36,361 nucleotides of DNA from Petrimonas sp. (lineage in GTDB: Bacteria; Bacteroidota; Bacteroidia; Bacteroidales; Dysgonomonadaceae): assembly GCA_028698105.1 (NCBI GenBank), contig JAQVEB010000002.1, forward strand, positions 1 through 36,361, in the 5' to 3' direction. Position numbers and translations under genes: made by a program. Positions 25,872 through 36,330 of the stretch are shown in pieces (positions within the stretch are counted from its first letter, which is position 1; every line of letters starts with the position of its first letter). Below the pieces are notes generated by a model. That model saw nothing but the letters and a program-made list of their open reading frames with translations, did no database searches and was not told the origin of the DNA.

Positions 25872-28550
25872 TTACAACGAATACTCTACTGTGTATTTTC
25901 CACTCTGTAATTCAACTTTTCCGTTTGATGGCTGATGCGATTTATTGTTGATTTTAATGAGAGAATTTTTCGGGGAGTTCAATTTTGCGATGGAACCGAC
26001 CGGAACTTCGACTTCCATTTTCATTTGGTTGCCCAAAATACTCCAGTTTACACTCAATAAGCCTTTTGGAGTTTCAATATGGGTTTTGGCCCAGGTTACG
26101 CCGGCGGGAATTTGTGGGTCAATAAGAAATTCGCTGTAGGCGGTCTTGCTATCGATTTGGCGGATTCCTCCAACCGATTGGTAAAACCATTGTCCCACGC
26201 CGTTGTAGCAATTATGTATGCGGCTTCTGGCCCCGTTCCAGTGCTCCCAGGTGGTAGTGGCTCCGTTTTCGAGCATATGTAAATATCCGGGATACGTTTT
26301 CTTTTTCAGCATGGAATAGATAAAATCGGGTTGATTGTTTTTCGCTGCCCATTCCATCATTACGGGTATTCCGACAAGTCCGGTGTTGAGGTGACCGTTA
26401 TCTTCTGTTTCCGTTCTTTCGATCAATAATTTTGTCAGACTGTCTTGCTGATCTTGCGGAACAACTTCAGCAAGCATCGGGAAAATAAGGTCTATTTGTG
26501 ATCCGGTGCCATAAATACCTGTGTTCGCATCATAAAAAGTATCGTGAATTGTTTTATTCAGTTGAATTTTCCTTTCCGAATATTGCCTTTTATCGTCTTC
26601 TTTGCCCAAAACACCGGCTATATCCACCATTTGGCCGAAACAAACGGACAGGTAACTATTATTCACTAAATCTACCGACCGTTCATCCAGATGATTTGGA
26701 TTTCCAACACCGTCCGGCGTAGCCCAATCACCCAAATACCAATTTCTGTAATCAGTATTAGGCCATTGTTTTAATAACCCGTCTTTGCTGTTGTTATCTA
26801 CGTACCCAAGCCATTTTTGCATTACAGGATAATATTTTTCAAGAAATTTAATATCTCCGTAATCTTGATAAGTGTGCCACGATGCCGATATAATAAACCC
26901 ACACCAATAAGGCCCTCCTCCTGCTGAGTATGGATTTGGCGCTGTATGTGGCATACTCCCGTCTTCTCGGATAACATCGGCCCACGCATCCAGCCAATTG
27001 CTATACATGGGCGCAAGGTTAAACATGGTTTGTGCAGTTACGGTGGATGCATTGCCGTCGCCACCGTAACCCAATCGTTCGATCTGCGGGCAATCCACCA
27101 GATAACCACCTAATCCCAAGCACTTTAAGGTGTATAGCACCATGTCGTGGATGCGATTCAGATCGGGATCGGAGCACTCGAAACCGGAAGTAGATTCAAA
27201 ATCGGTATGAATAAGATGCGCTTTTATGGAAGTGAGATCGGGTGTTTCGTAAAGATTCGATATTTTCACGTATCTGAATCCGTGGTAGTTGAATTTATTC
27301 TTGAAAAATTCTGTACCTTCGCCTGACGCTATGTAACGATCAATCTGTCCCTGATTGACGATTTGCCCGTTATCGTCCAGATGATCGGAATATTCCAGAA
27401 CTACTTTTTGCGCTTTTTTCAGTTGAGGAAAAGTTATCTCAAACCATCCGCTAAGGGTTGTTCCCATGTCCACCAAAAAAGTACTGTCGTTCAGCTTATC
27501 GACTTTGGTTGGTTTTATTTCTTTTGTAATTCGGTTGGGTTCAACCATTTGAGGGGTTACTGCGTGCTTCGGAACATCTACTACGGATGCTCTGTGCCAG
27601 GCCAGATCATCGGGTTTTGTAAACACGAGGTTTTGCGTTTCCAGATTCCCCGAAATTTCTTCTCCGCCGTATCTTCCCGACATCCAATCGCTGATACGCG
27701 TGTACTCACTGTTTCGTGCCATCCATGCATCGTCGGTTGCAACAATGTTTTCGGATGATTGTCCCGAAACCTTTTCCAATTGAGCTTTCACCAACGGGCC
27801 ATCGCCGATAACACCCGGTAACCCTTTTGAATACCAGCCACTTCCTAACCAGATAATCAGGTTGTTTTCACCTTTTGCCACATACGGAGTAACGTCGTAT
27901 GTTTTAATCAACGAACGTTTGTTAAACTGCGAAACTGCCGGTGAAAGAACGTCGTCGCTGATCTTTTGTCCGTTTATAAATGCTTCGTGATAACCTAAAC
28001 TGTTGATATGTAATAGAAAACGGACGTTTTTATTCATTTTTTCTATTGAAAATGTTTTTCTGAATTGCGGACAACTTTGGAATCCTTCCTTTGTGGGATA
28101 ACCAATGTACGAAGCCGACCAATCGCTTTCACTCAGCAATCCGATACCGAAAACGCCCGGTTCACTCCATTTTGAAACGTTGTTGTTTTCATCCCAAGTG
28201 CGAACTTTCCAGTACAGCAACTGTCGTGAATTGAGTTTTTCTCCCTGATAATCGTTCAGAATATTTGAAGAAGATTCAATTTTGCCTGAATTCCAGAAAT
28301 CGGCTTTTCCTTCACTTAGTTTTTTGATATCACCGGCAACAAGAATTTGATATGCCGTTTGGTTCGCGCCTTCCTTATCCGATGTGTTTTTCCAGCTAAA
28401 TCGGGGTTGCTGCGTATTTATTCCTAAAGGGTCTCGCAAATTCTCACATTTCAGATCGGAAATTTTCAAAACGCTGCCTTGAGAACAGCGGAAAAAGCTT
28501 AGCAAAACAAGCGAGCAAATTAGTATTCCTATCGGTTTTATGAATTTCAT
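25872..28550 (-). CDS. GH78 alpha-L-rhamnosidase, GYGGD subclass
   Basis: 892 aa exported rhamnosidase, the first enzyme gene after susCD. The N-terminus is hydrophobic and ends SFFRC (Cys22); the residue before Cys is Arg, so lipidation is doubtful though possible. The acid motif is DCPQIERLGYGGD (486-498) with E491, and the base motif GATTTWEHW has E769. It shares LGGY-DCPQ-GYGGD with the 927-aa enzyme at 12160-14943, so these two form one subclass. It is separated from susD by a strong hairpin (28610-28644), so enzyme transcripts probably arise by partial read-through. Confidence 0.94.
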   Translation of the reverse strand: MKFIKPIGILICSLVLLSFFRCSQGSVLKISDLKCENLRDPLGINTQQPRFSWKNTSDKEGANQTAYQILVAGDIKKLSEGKADFWNSGKIESSSNILNDYQGEKLNSRQLLYWKVRTWDENNNVSKWSEPGVFGIGLLSESDWSASYIGYPTKEGFQSCPQFRKTFSIEKMNKNVRFLLHINSLGYHEAFINGQKISDDVLSPAVSQFNKRSLIKTYDVTPYVAKGENNLIIWLGSGWYSKGLPGVIGDGPLVKAQLEKVSGQSSENIVATDDAWMARNSEYTRISDWMSGRYGGEEISGNLETQNLVFTKPDDLAWHRASVVDVPKHAVTPQMVEPNRITKEIKPTKVDKLNDSTFLVDMGTTLSGWFEITFPQLKKAQKVVLEYSDHLDDNGQIVNQGQIDRYIASGEGTEFFKNKFNYHGFRYVKISNLYETPDLTSIKAHLIHTDFESTSGFECSDPDLNRIHDMVLYTLKCLGLGGYLVDCPQIERLGYGGDGNASTVTAQTMFNLAPMYSNWLDAWADVIREDGSMPHTAPNPYSAGGGPYWCGFIISASWHTYQDYGDIKFLEKYYPVMQKWLGYVDNNSKDGLLKQWPNTDYRNWYLGDWATPDGVGNPNHLDERSVDLVNNSYLSVCFGQMVDIAGVLGKEDDKRQYSERKIQLNKTIHDTFYDANTGIYGTGSQIDLIFPMLAEVVPQDQQDSLTKLLIERTETEDNGHLNTGLVGIPVMMEWAAKNNQPDFIYSMLKKKTYPGYLHMLENGATTTWEHWNGARSRIHNCYNGVGQWFYQSVGGIRQIDSKTAYSEFLIDPQIPAGVTWAKTHIETPKGLLSVNWSILGNQMKMEVEVPVGSIAKLNSPKNSLIKINNKSHQPSNGKVELQSGKYTVEYSL

Positions 28551-28609
28551 TCGAAAATGTATTACTTATGTATTTAAATTCAGAGAAAACTCTTTCTGTC
28601 ATAAATAAA

Positions 28610-28644
28610 CATAGTAAGGGGAAAATTATTTCCTCCTTACTATG
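28610..28644 (-). terminator. Strong hairpin between susD and enzyme genes (partial terminator)
   Basis: A perfect 10-bp stem CATAGTAAGG/CCTTACTATG is extended by GGAAA/TTTCC with one bulged base around a 4-nt loop. On the minus strand it follows the susD stop by 29 nt and is followed by TTTATTTATG, which is U-rich but not a clean T-run. Such a hairpin would attenuate transcription or protect the susCD mRNA 3' end, keeping binding proteins above enzymes. Confidence 0.75.
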
Positions 28645-28673
28645 CTTATGGTTAGGTTTGTTTTCAGGAATGT

Positions 28674-30242
28674 TTAATATCCCGGATTCTGTTCAAGAAG
28701 ATTGTTTATATCTATTTCACGTGTAGGAATAGCATAAATCATTCTAAAATCGTCTATTTTAAAGCATCCATCATTATTAGTAGCTTTTACCCAAGGATGC
28801 AACTCCTTGATTCTTTCACCGTGTGCCGTCATTACTTGTTTGACAATACCTAGTCTTTTTAGATCACTCCAACGATGATTTTCATATGCTAATTCATGAC
28901 GCATTTCGTCAGCGACATTCTGCAAAGTACAACTACTCAATGGTGTAATACCTGCCCGAGTTCGCACTTGATTTATGTACGGTAAAGCTTCAGAGTTTTT
29001 TCCTTGTTTCACCAAGCATTCAGACAATAATAGCAATGTCCCAGAATATCGGTAAATAGGAAAATTTTCTATTCCTCTCAAACTGTAAGCATATGGTGGG
29101 TGGTAATATTTGTTTACCATATATCGATAGTCCTTGCCAGCGGGAACCGCATAATTTTTTGCAGGGCGAATTTGCTCATAATAAAAATTATCCTCTTCAG
29201 AATGTCCCTCCACAACAACGATGGATACAGGCAAACGTGAATCCCCTACTTCGTAAGAATCCACCATTTCTTTTGTAGGTACAACCCAACCGCCGCTAGC
29301 GCCACCAGCATAGTTAGAACCACCTATTCCCATCATGTCTTGCAAGTTACTGCATTTAGGCAGCATTTTCCACGCAAAGGTACTATATTGATTCGTCGAT
29401 CCATCTTCAGTATATTGAACCTCAAATATTGTTTCTTTGTGGTTTTTATTGCTTGGATCAAATACAGATTTGTAGTCAATCAATAATCCATAATTCATTT
29501 GAATTATTGCTTTTAAATCCGATTCGGCAGTTACGTAATCCGGACTTGGTTTTGTCATATTAACATAAGCGCGGAGCATACGTGCCGCGCCCATAGTTGC
29601 ACGACCTTTATTGTCATTAGGAAAGTTAGCGGGGATTGGCAATCCAATATCAATAGCTGTTTTTAAATCAGTCAGTATTTGCGAATAACATTCTTCTATC
29701 GTTGATTTAGCTAGAAAAGCTTCAGATGAAGTTGTAACTTCAGTTAAACTTAGAGGGACGCCTCCGAAACATTTTACGAGATCAAAATAATAATAAGCTC
29801 TCAAAAAAGATGCTTCCGCTTTTACTTTCGATTTTTCAGTGTCAGTCATTTGAGATGCATCCAATCGTCCTAATATCGTGTTGACTTTAGCTATGTTTTG
29901 ATAATTCACCGTCCATCGATCTCTAATAGGTCCGGCGTTTGCAGAAACTACATCATCTATAAAAAGACAAGGCTTTTCATAAGCGCTATATGGGCCTCTG
30001 TCTCCGTAATAAATAGTATAAAATGCATTATCGGATCTCATCTCATCCATAAATAGCCCATCGTAAGCAATGCTTCTTAACCCAGTGTATGCGGCGTTTA
30101 ATGCTTGGTCGAAATGACTAGCAGTCTTATAAAAAGATGCCGATGTAATATTGGTTTCTGGATATAAATTCAAAAACGAATCTTTACATGAAAGTAATAA
30201 ACCAGATATCAATAATATTGTTATTAAAATGTATTTTCTCAT
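28674..30242 (-). CDS. SusD/RagB-family outer-membrane glycan-binding lipoprotein
   Basis: 522 aa. Start 30242 is chosen (MRKYILITILLISGLLLSC), giving a lipobox with Cys19; an upstream in-frame start would add 35 residues and overlap susC. Mature sequence begins KDSFLNLYPETNI, the usual SusD start, followed by the tetratricopeptide-rich N-terminal part and the C-terminal RagB/SusD domain (IYRYSGTLLLLSECLVKQGK and HELAYENHRWSDLKRLG). It caps the SusC channel and binds the glycan at the cell surface. It starts 13 nt after the susC stop, the normal coupled arrangement. Confidence 0.97.
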   Translation of the reverse strand: MRKYILITILLISGLLLSCKDSFLNLYPETNITSASFYKTASHFDQALNAAYTGLRSIAYDGLFMDEMRSDNAFYTIYYGDRGPYSAYEKPCLFIDDVVSANAGPIRDRWTVNYQNIAKVNTILGRLDASQMTDTEKSKVKAEASFLRAYYYFDLVKCFGGVPLSLTEVTTSSEAFLAKSTIEECYSQILTDLKTAIDIGLPIPANFPNDNKGRATMGAARMLRAYVNMTKPSPDYVTAESDLKAIIQMNYGLLIDYKSVFDPSNKNHKETIFEVQYTEDGSTNQYSTFAWKMLPKCSNLQDMMGIGGSNYAGGASGGWVVPTKEMVDSYEVGDSRLPVSIVVVEGHSEEDNFYYEQIRPAKNYAVPAGKDYRYMVNKYYHPPYAYSLRGIENFPIYRYSGTLLLLSECLVKQGKNSEALPYINQVRTRAGITPLSSCTLQNVADEMRHELAYENHRWSDLKRLGIVKQVMTAHGERIKELHPWVKATNNDGCFKIDDFRMIYAIPTREIDINNLLEQNPGY

Positions 30243-30255
30243 AATGCTTGATATT

Positions 30256-33200
30256 TTAAAATGAAACGTTAATTCCGACTGTATAAACACGTGAAACAGG
30301 ATACGCTGTATGATCAACTCCGTAAAAAGAGAGTCCGCTTGTACCACTACGACTGACTTCAGGATTCATTCCCGGGTATTTGGTTAAAGTAAGCAAATTT
30401 TGGGCAGTTAGATAAAGTCGGATTGATTTGACGAAAGGGTTAGTTTTCAATGGGAAAGTATATCCGGCAGTAATATTTTTAACCATTAGATACGAACCGT
30501 CAAAAACCCACCTAGAGTTTGTATATCTAAATAGTTCGGTAGTACCAGTTAGTGTTCTTGGAATAATTCCTGCACCGGGATTTTCCGGAGAACGCCAACG
30601 ATCTGCAACAAGTTTACGTACGTTAAAAACTGCATCAATGTTTTCTGTCCATTCGTAAGTAGCGTCAATAATATCATTTCCCACGGAGCCAGAAATTACA
30701 ACACTAGCGTCAAAGTTTTTCCAGTTGAATGAATTGGTAATACCATAAAGAAAATCTGGATTTGGATTTCCAATGTATGTTTTATCTTTAGAGTCTATTA
30801 CATTATCTCCATTAATATCTTTCATGCGAACAGTTCCAATTGTAGAGCTTGCATGCTTTGGTTGAGAATCATATTCTTGCTGAGTCATATAAACTCCGTC
30901 ATAAACATAGCCAAAAAATATTCCTAACGGCATTCCAACATCTGTTCTGTTGTAATCAACTTGATTATTGTATCCACCTATAGGAGTATCATTTGTGCCT
31001 AATTTGACTGCTTTGTTTCTATCGATTGTTAAATTAAAATCTGTAGACCATTTAAATTCTTTAACCATATTTTTAGTTTGAAGTGTAAATTCATGTCCCC
31101 AGAAACGAAACTCTCCTATGTTCGATTGAATATTTGAAAAACCTGAAGAATAAGGTATATCTATTTGATATAACAAACCATTAGTTGTCTTATCATAATA
31201 ATCGTACATAAAGAAAACACGATCTTTATACAAACTTAAATCTAACCCAATATCCCAAGACTGAGTCTTTTCCCAGGTCAAATCAGCGTTCCCAATGTTA
31301 CTGAGTTGCATTCCAGGTACAATGGAGCCACCCAAAACATAGTTATTAGCACCAATAGAAGCTATAGATGTATAGTTACCAATATTGTTATTACCAACTT
31401 TACCCCAGCTTGCACGTAATTTCAAGAAACTAATATCTGTAAATTTCTTCATAAACTCTTCATCACTCATTACCCAGCCAATTGAAGCAGAAGGAAAGTT
31501 CGCCCAACGCGCGTTGGCGCCGAAGCGAGAGCTGCCGTCCCTTCTAAAAGAAAGTGATAAAATATATTTATTTTTATATTCGTAATTAAAACGGGAAAGC
31601 AATGACGCCATACTCCATGCTGACTTTCCACCACTCCCAACCTTAGTTTTGGCAGCATTAAAAAAACCTATTTCATCGCTAGGGTAGTCATTTGCATTTA
31701 TATTTGAAGAAATATCTTGACTTTCTTGAGCGGTATATCCCAATAAGACATCTACATCATGATCTTCAAGCAATGTTTTTTTGTAAGTTAACATATTTTC
31801 GATCAGCCAATTTTGATAGTTGTAGGTATTATACGATCCATAAGCTGGATTTGGAGGTGCAGAAAACATTCCACCACTAACGTATGAAGGTACCCATCTT
31901 TCTTGTCTAAAACTACCCATATCAGCATTTGCACTGATTCGATAATTTAAACCATCCAAAATCTGCACTTGACTATAGGCGTTTACCGTTCCTCGAATTA
32001 TTTTTGAAGGATTCTGTCTGTCACGTAAAACAAGATAATAATTTGCATTTCCAAACATTCCGGGAGGTGAGTATGAAATTGGGTATGTACCGTCATCGTT
32101 CTTATATTTTAAGGCGGGATCCATTAGGAATGACGAACCAATTATTTGACGATCTATTCCTATTCCGTCTTGAATCTGGCGATTTATATATGAACCTGAA
32201 AGATTCAATCCAAATGTTATTCGATCTGATGCCTTGAATTCGTTATTAGAACGAACAGAGAAACGATTTGAATAAGAATTAATAATGACTCCTTCAGTTT
32301 CATTATAGTTCATATTTATTGCTGAACGCACTATATTGGTACCTGTTTGTAATCCTAAATTATAATCTTGAGATTGAGCTGTTCGTAATAAGACCTTGTA
32401 CCAATCCGTACCTTGTTTTACAGATGACGGGTTTGCGTATTGTTCAGGCACAGGGATTGTCGATCCTTCATATTTTTGCTTATCTTCGTAATATTCTTTT
32501 TTGAATTGAGCAAATTCCTGCGCATTCATAACGTCGGGCATTCCTCTGCTCGAAACTTCCTGAATCCCGTAATTTGCATTAAAGGTAATTTCCGTTCTTC
32601 CAATTTTTCCCTGTTTAGTTGTCACGAGTATAACCCCGTTTGCGGCACGTGATCCGTAAAGAGTTGTAGATGCTGCATCTTTTAAAATAGAAATCGATTC
32701 GATTTCATCCGGGGATAAAGATTCTAATCCAGAGCTTGTTGGGAACCCATCGATTACTATTAGTGGACTATTACCCGCGTTAATTGATGCCTGTCCACGA
32801 ATACGAATAGAAAGATTGCCATTTGGCTCTCCTGAATTATGTAATATTTGAACTCCCGCAAATTTTCCTTGTATTTTCTGTGTAATATTCGAAACAGGCA
32901 TGTCAACCAATTCGTCAGTGTTTATCTTACTCATGGCACCGGTCACTGAACGTGCTTTTTGCGTACCATAAGCAACAACTACAACTTCGTCAAGTAGCTC
33001 TGTGTCAGACTCTAAAACAATATTTATTAAAGCGCTTCCTCTAACATCGATAGTTTGACTTTTCATCCCTACATATGACACTTCTAATTTTGCATTAGAT
33101 GGTACATTGGATAATGTGTAATTGCCATCTGTATCGGTAATCGTTCCGACTGATGTGTTTTGTACTTGGATAGTAACTCCAATCAAAGGCTCGTTATTTA

Positions 33201-33318
33201 CGTCGGTAACTTTTCCCTTTACCGTCAGATTTTGGGAAAAGATAAAAGAGGACAACATGCATAATACTGTTAAAATCATTGTCCGTTTTAATAAGATTGT
33301 ACAATTTCTTTTTTTCAT
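30256..33318 (-). CDS. SusC/RagA-family TonB-dependent glycan transporter
   Basis: 1020 aa outer-membrane transporter. The signal peptide ends at FIFSQ (29). A carboxypeptidase-regulatory-like domain (about 31-103) includes GKVTDVNNEPLIGV. A TonB-box-like segment EVVVVAYGTQ (111-120) is followed by the plug (about 120-240, with IRIRGQASI and YGSRAANGVILVTT) and the 22-strand barrel ending in aromatic VNVSF-type residues (final Phe). It imports oligosaccharides with SusD using TonB energy. No anti-sigma-interacting N-terminal extension is seen, so regulation by a hybrid two-component system or other regulator outside the window is more likely than ECF control. Confidence 0.97.
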   Translation of the reverse strand: MKKRNCTILLKRTMILTVLCMLSSFIFSQNLTVKGKVTDVNNEPLIGVTIQVQNTSVGTITDTDGNYTLSNVPSNAKLEVSYVGMKSQTIDVRGSALINIVLESDTELLDEVVVVAYGTQKARSVTGAMSKINTDELVDMPVSNITQKIQGKFAGVQILHNSGEPNGNLSIRIRGQASINAGNSPLIVIDGFPTSSGLESLSPDEIESISILKDAASTTLYGSRAANGVILVTTKQGKIGRTEITFNANYGIQEVSSRGMPDVMNAQEFAQFKKEYYEDKQKYEGSTIPVPEQYANPSSVKQGTDWYKVLLRTAQSQDYNLGLQTGTNIVRSAINMNYNETEGVIINSYSNRFSVRSNNEFKASDRITFGLNLSGSYINRQIQDGIGIDRQIIGSSFLMDPALKYKNDDGTYPISYSPPGMFGNANYYLVLRDRQNPSKIIRGTVNAYSQVQILDGLNYRISANADMGSFRQERWVPSYVSGGMFSAPPNPAYGSYNTYNYQNWLIENMLTYKKTLLEDHDVDVLLGYTAQESQDISSNINANDYPSDEIGFFNAAKTKVGSGGKSAWSMASLLSRFNYEYKNKYILSLSFRRDGSSRFGANARWANFPSASIGWVMSDEEFMKKFTDISFLKLRASWGKVGNNNIGNYTSIASIGANNYVLGGSIVPGMQLSNIGNADLTWEKTQSWDIGLDLSLYKDRVFFMYDYYDKTTNGLLYQIDIPYSSGFSNIQSNIGEFRFWGHEFTLQTKNMVKEFKWSTDFNLTIDRNKAVKLGTNDTPIGGYNNQVDYNRTDVGMPLGIFFGYVYDGVYMTQQEYDSQPKHASSTIGTVRMKDINGDNVIDSKDKTYIGNPNPDFLYGITNSFNWKNFDASVVISGSVGNDIIDATYEWTENIDAVFNVRKLVADRWRSPENPGAGIIPRTLTGTTELFRYTNSRWVFDGSYLMVKNITAGYTFPLKTNPFVKSIRLYLTAQNLLTLTKYPGMNPEVSRSGTSGLSFYGVDHTAYPVSRVYTVGINVSF

Positions 33319-33647
33319 TCGTTGTTTATTAAATTTAAATTGTTCATGATAAAATTAAACTTCAAGTCAGTTTATTTTGTCTGATTATAGTATTCTAAAG
33401 TTTGATGTTTACGTATTTTTAATTTTATATTACAAAATTAAAGATATGTAAATATTATAACTCTATTTAAAATGATACTTAAGCTGTGTTTTTTGATATT
33501 TAACATTAAATTTTTTGTATGGACTTAATTTTGTTTGAGTCATACATCTTAGTTACTCGCGATTAACTAATTTATAGTAGATTTAATAATAAGCAATAAT
33601 CTAATTTTATAGTCTATATTTTACAGTATTTATTTTTACACGTGTGA
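33319..33647. other. Very A+T-rich intergenic region upstream of susC
   Basis: 329 nt with no supportable gene. On the minus strand a candidate -7 box TAATTTTG lies at 33440-33433, about 115 nt upstream of the susC start, but no TTTG -33 box is correctly spaced. Nothing else is recognisable: no hairpin of note and no tRNA. It carries the susC promoter by position. Confidence 0.5.
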
Positions 33648-36277
33648 TCAATTTATTATTATCTTTTTACTTAAAATTACTTTTACCGGTCCTTCTAACC
33701 CTGATTTTCTGAAAAAAGTTTCTTTATTGTCTTGTTCGAATTTTTTAATGTTAGTTTTAGTGAAACGTTTATCTTTTGGAAGATAACTGTCTCCAATCAA
33801 CCTGTTTAGCCATGAATTTGTTACGGTGACAACAATCTTGTTTTCCTCTTCTTTAACATATGGAGTTATGTCAAGAATGAAAGGTGCGATCCAACAAGTA
33901 CCTGCATTTTCCCCATTTATATTAACAGATGCAATTTCTTGAACGTTACCCAAATTAATGTATATAGTTTTCTCTTTAATTTCATCTTCATTCAAGTCAA
34001 ATGTGCTTGAGTATTCGGCAGAACCGGAATAATATTTAATGAGTTCATCGGATAAGTCACTCCAGAATACCAGACTGTCCATAATAACCTTATTAGTAGG
34101 TGCCCATTTTTCGTGAAAACTTAATTCCCACTTGTTATCAATAACTTTTTCTGTATATGGATTTTTTTCAGTAAAAGAGGAAGTTTCATCATTATTTGAC
34201 CAGAAAAGTGTATACGTTCCAGGATAAAGTATCTCGGCGGAATGCTTTTTGTATTCCTTGTGAAATTTAAAGTTTGGAGAACTTAAAACAGACAGATTTA
34301 GTTCAGGAAATATTTCTATGCCGTTTCTTTCAATTTTTGTAATGTGTTTGTCTTGTTTCTTTTCCCTGAAAACAATGATTTTGGAACCTTCAGGTGTAAA
34401 ATACACAGGGATGTAAGTATATCCATCTTTTTCGTAATAAACGGGAATTTCTTCTACACTACCTGTTATGGGATTCCATAGTTCAGGTACTTTTCCCGTG
34501 ACTCTAAACTTGCAAACGGTTTCCTCATAACGGTCGGGGAGATCGGTAAAATAATGATACTCGTTATAATCTATCTCGCTCCCTGATAGACGATTTGCTA
34601 TGAAATATATGTCTTCTGTAGGTGTATATCGATGAATATAATCGATATATGTGTCGGGATATACACTCTTATATTCAAAGTCCGGTAGAATGTTTAGTGA
34701 TTGCAGAACTTCTTTTGATGATAATCCTGAGAATACTTTTCCTTTTCCAAAACTATTGACGACGATTTCTTTACCGTCAATATCTCCCCACATCTTGTCA
34801 GCTATAATCTTTACAGCTTCGTCAGACGCGGGATAATTTTTTAAGCCGGTAGCTTTTTTGGGTTTTGGACCTACCAATATCATTCCATCTTTCACAAGTT
34901 CCTGGAGTTTTACTAATAGCTCAGCTTTTATTGATGTCTCATCAGGAAGTACTAATAACTTATAATTCATTCCATCCGGTAGGAAGATCATTCCGTTTTT
35001 TATTTTCACATCATTCATTAACACGTCAAAGCTACATTTATCCCAATCGTATCCTTTCCCTAAATCGTTTACCTCTTCTTTCAAGAATATAAAATTAGGG
35101 GAATCATCTCCGTAATAGTATAGTGCATCTGCTCTAAATAATCCTTTAGATAACACAGATGATATTCTGTTTATGTATTCAATGAAAGATTTAGATTCAT
35201 TCCACCATGTGGTGTGCCTATTTAGATGAGTGCCCGCAAAATATTCGTTACCTGGTTCACCGTACTCGTCAGGAGAAGCAGTATAAGTATGCCACACAAT
35301 TCTGTTTACACCGGAACAAAAAATTCTGTCAATATCATGTTTGCAATCTTTTGGAGGACGCTCCCAATGTGGACCGATACTCGTAGGACCTTCAGCGGCA
35401 ACAAACCTTTTCCCATAAATATGAGCTACGCTAGCACTCTGTTTTACAGAAAATCTTTGGTCTTCCTTAGTGAAAAAAGTCTGGGACCTAATCCAAAATT
35501 CACCCATAGGCACGTCATTAAATTTCATTGTTTGAACTGCGTCAATTGGTGCTGCATGAGGCCCTCCTGACTCGGGATGAGTCCCCAGTTTGTTGGAGTG
35601 AGCAATGTCCCTAAATGTTTGATAAAATTCCTCAGCTACCAAATCTGCTACGGTACGTCGAAAATCGTGAAGGAACCTATTGGAAATTTCCCTGTTGATC
35701 ACAATGCGTCCGGTAATTACGGGTAAAAATGAAGTCATATCATAGCCATTTTTTTTTTAAATGTCTTCATAAAATGGTCTGTCCAATTTGCAACACCCAT
35801 TTCCCAGCTATCTGTATGAATAAATTTCAACGAGCTACCGGCACTTTTAGCTGTTCGAATCAATTTAGATATAACATCCTGATTATATTGTAGCAAAGCT
35901 TCTTTATTTAGATGATCTATTGCCAATCCATCCCATCCATCACTGGCTGTAGAAACTCTTTCATCGGTATTTGTCATAACGAATCGGATAATAGTCCACT
36001 TCCCCTTAGGTGCATTCCATTTAAGTTTTTTTCCATCAAAGTATTCCGTAACATCTATTATCTCATTTTTGCTTATTGGAGTACCTTTTTCCTGAAAGTC
36101 TTCTTTCAGGAGATATAAAGGATAAATGCCTGCGTCCCCTAATCTTTGTTCAAGTGTTTTAATCTTAATGTTTTTGATTTCATTGAAAGAAACAGTATCA
36201 TCTGAATTTTTTACTGCAATTACTTTTATCTCCGCAAGAATAAGTAGTTTAAAATAATTATAATTATAATTGTTAAA
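33648..36277 (-). pseudogene. GH106-type glycoside hydrolase, 5'-truncated and frameshifted
   Basis: The main frame is 33648-35738. Reading further upstream, the previous frame (35735-36277) continues the same protein: NAPKGKWTIIRFVMTNTDERVSTASDGW, then FIHTDSWEMGVANW up to FKKK. The frames join at a run of ten A's (35749-35758): one more A (or two fewer) gives KKKNGYDMTSFLPVITGR in one frame. Upstream of 36277 there is a stop, no ATG, and no signal peptide or N-terminal barrel. Total readable length is about 876 codons, against roughly 1000 or more for the family. The C-terminus has a galactose-binding-like beta domain (INLGNVQEIASVNINGENAG). It resembles alpha-L-rhamnosidases of the GH106/PF17132 type. 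It may be a true pseudogene or a slippage-dependent gene. Confidence 0.82.
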
Positions 36278-36304
36278 TTATTTTTATGTTTCATATATTT
36301 TTAC

Positions 36305-36312
36305 TACATTTG
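36305..36312 (+). promoter_or_regulatory. Promoter -7 box of the gene starting at 36331
   Basis: TACATTTG matches TAnnTTTG, 18 nt before an ATG. The upstream sequence is A+T-rich without a clear TTTG at -33. Confidence 0.45.
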
Positions 36313-36330
36313 TCTCACAATCAAAGATAT

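Noticed and set aside
33648-35738. A complete 696-aa hydrolase starting at 35738
   Set aside because: The preceding frame encodes the contiguous upstream part of the same protein, and the apparent start Met is an internal residue of GYDMTSF.
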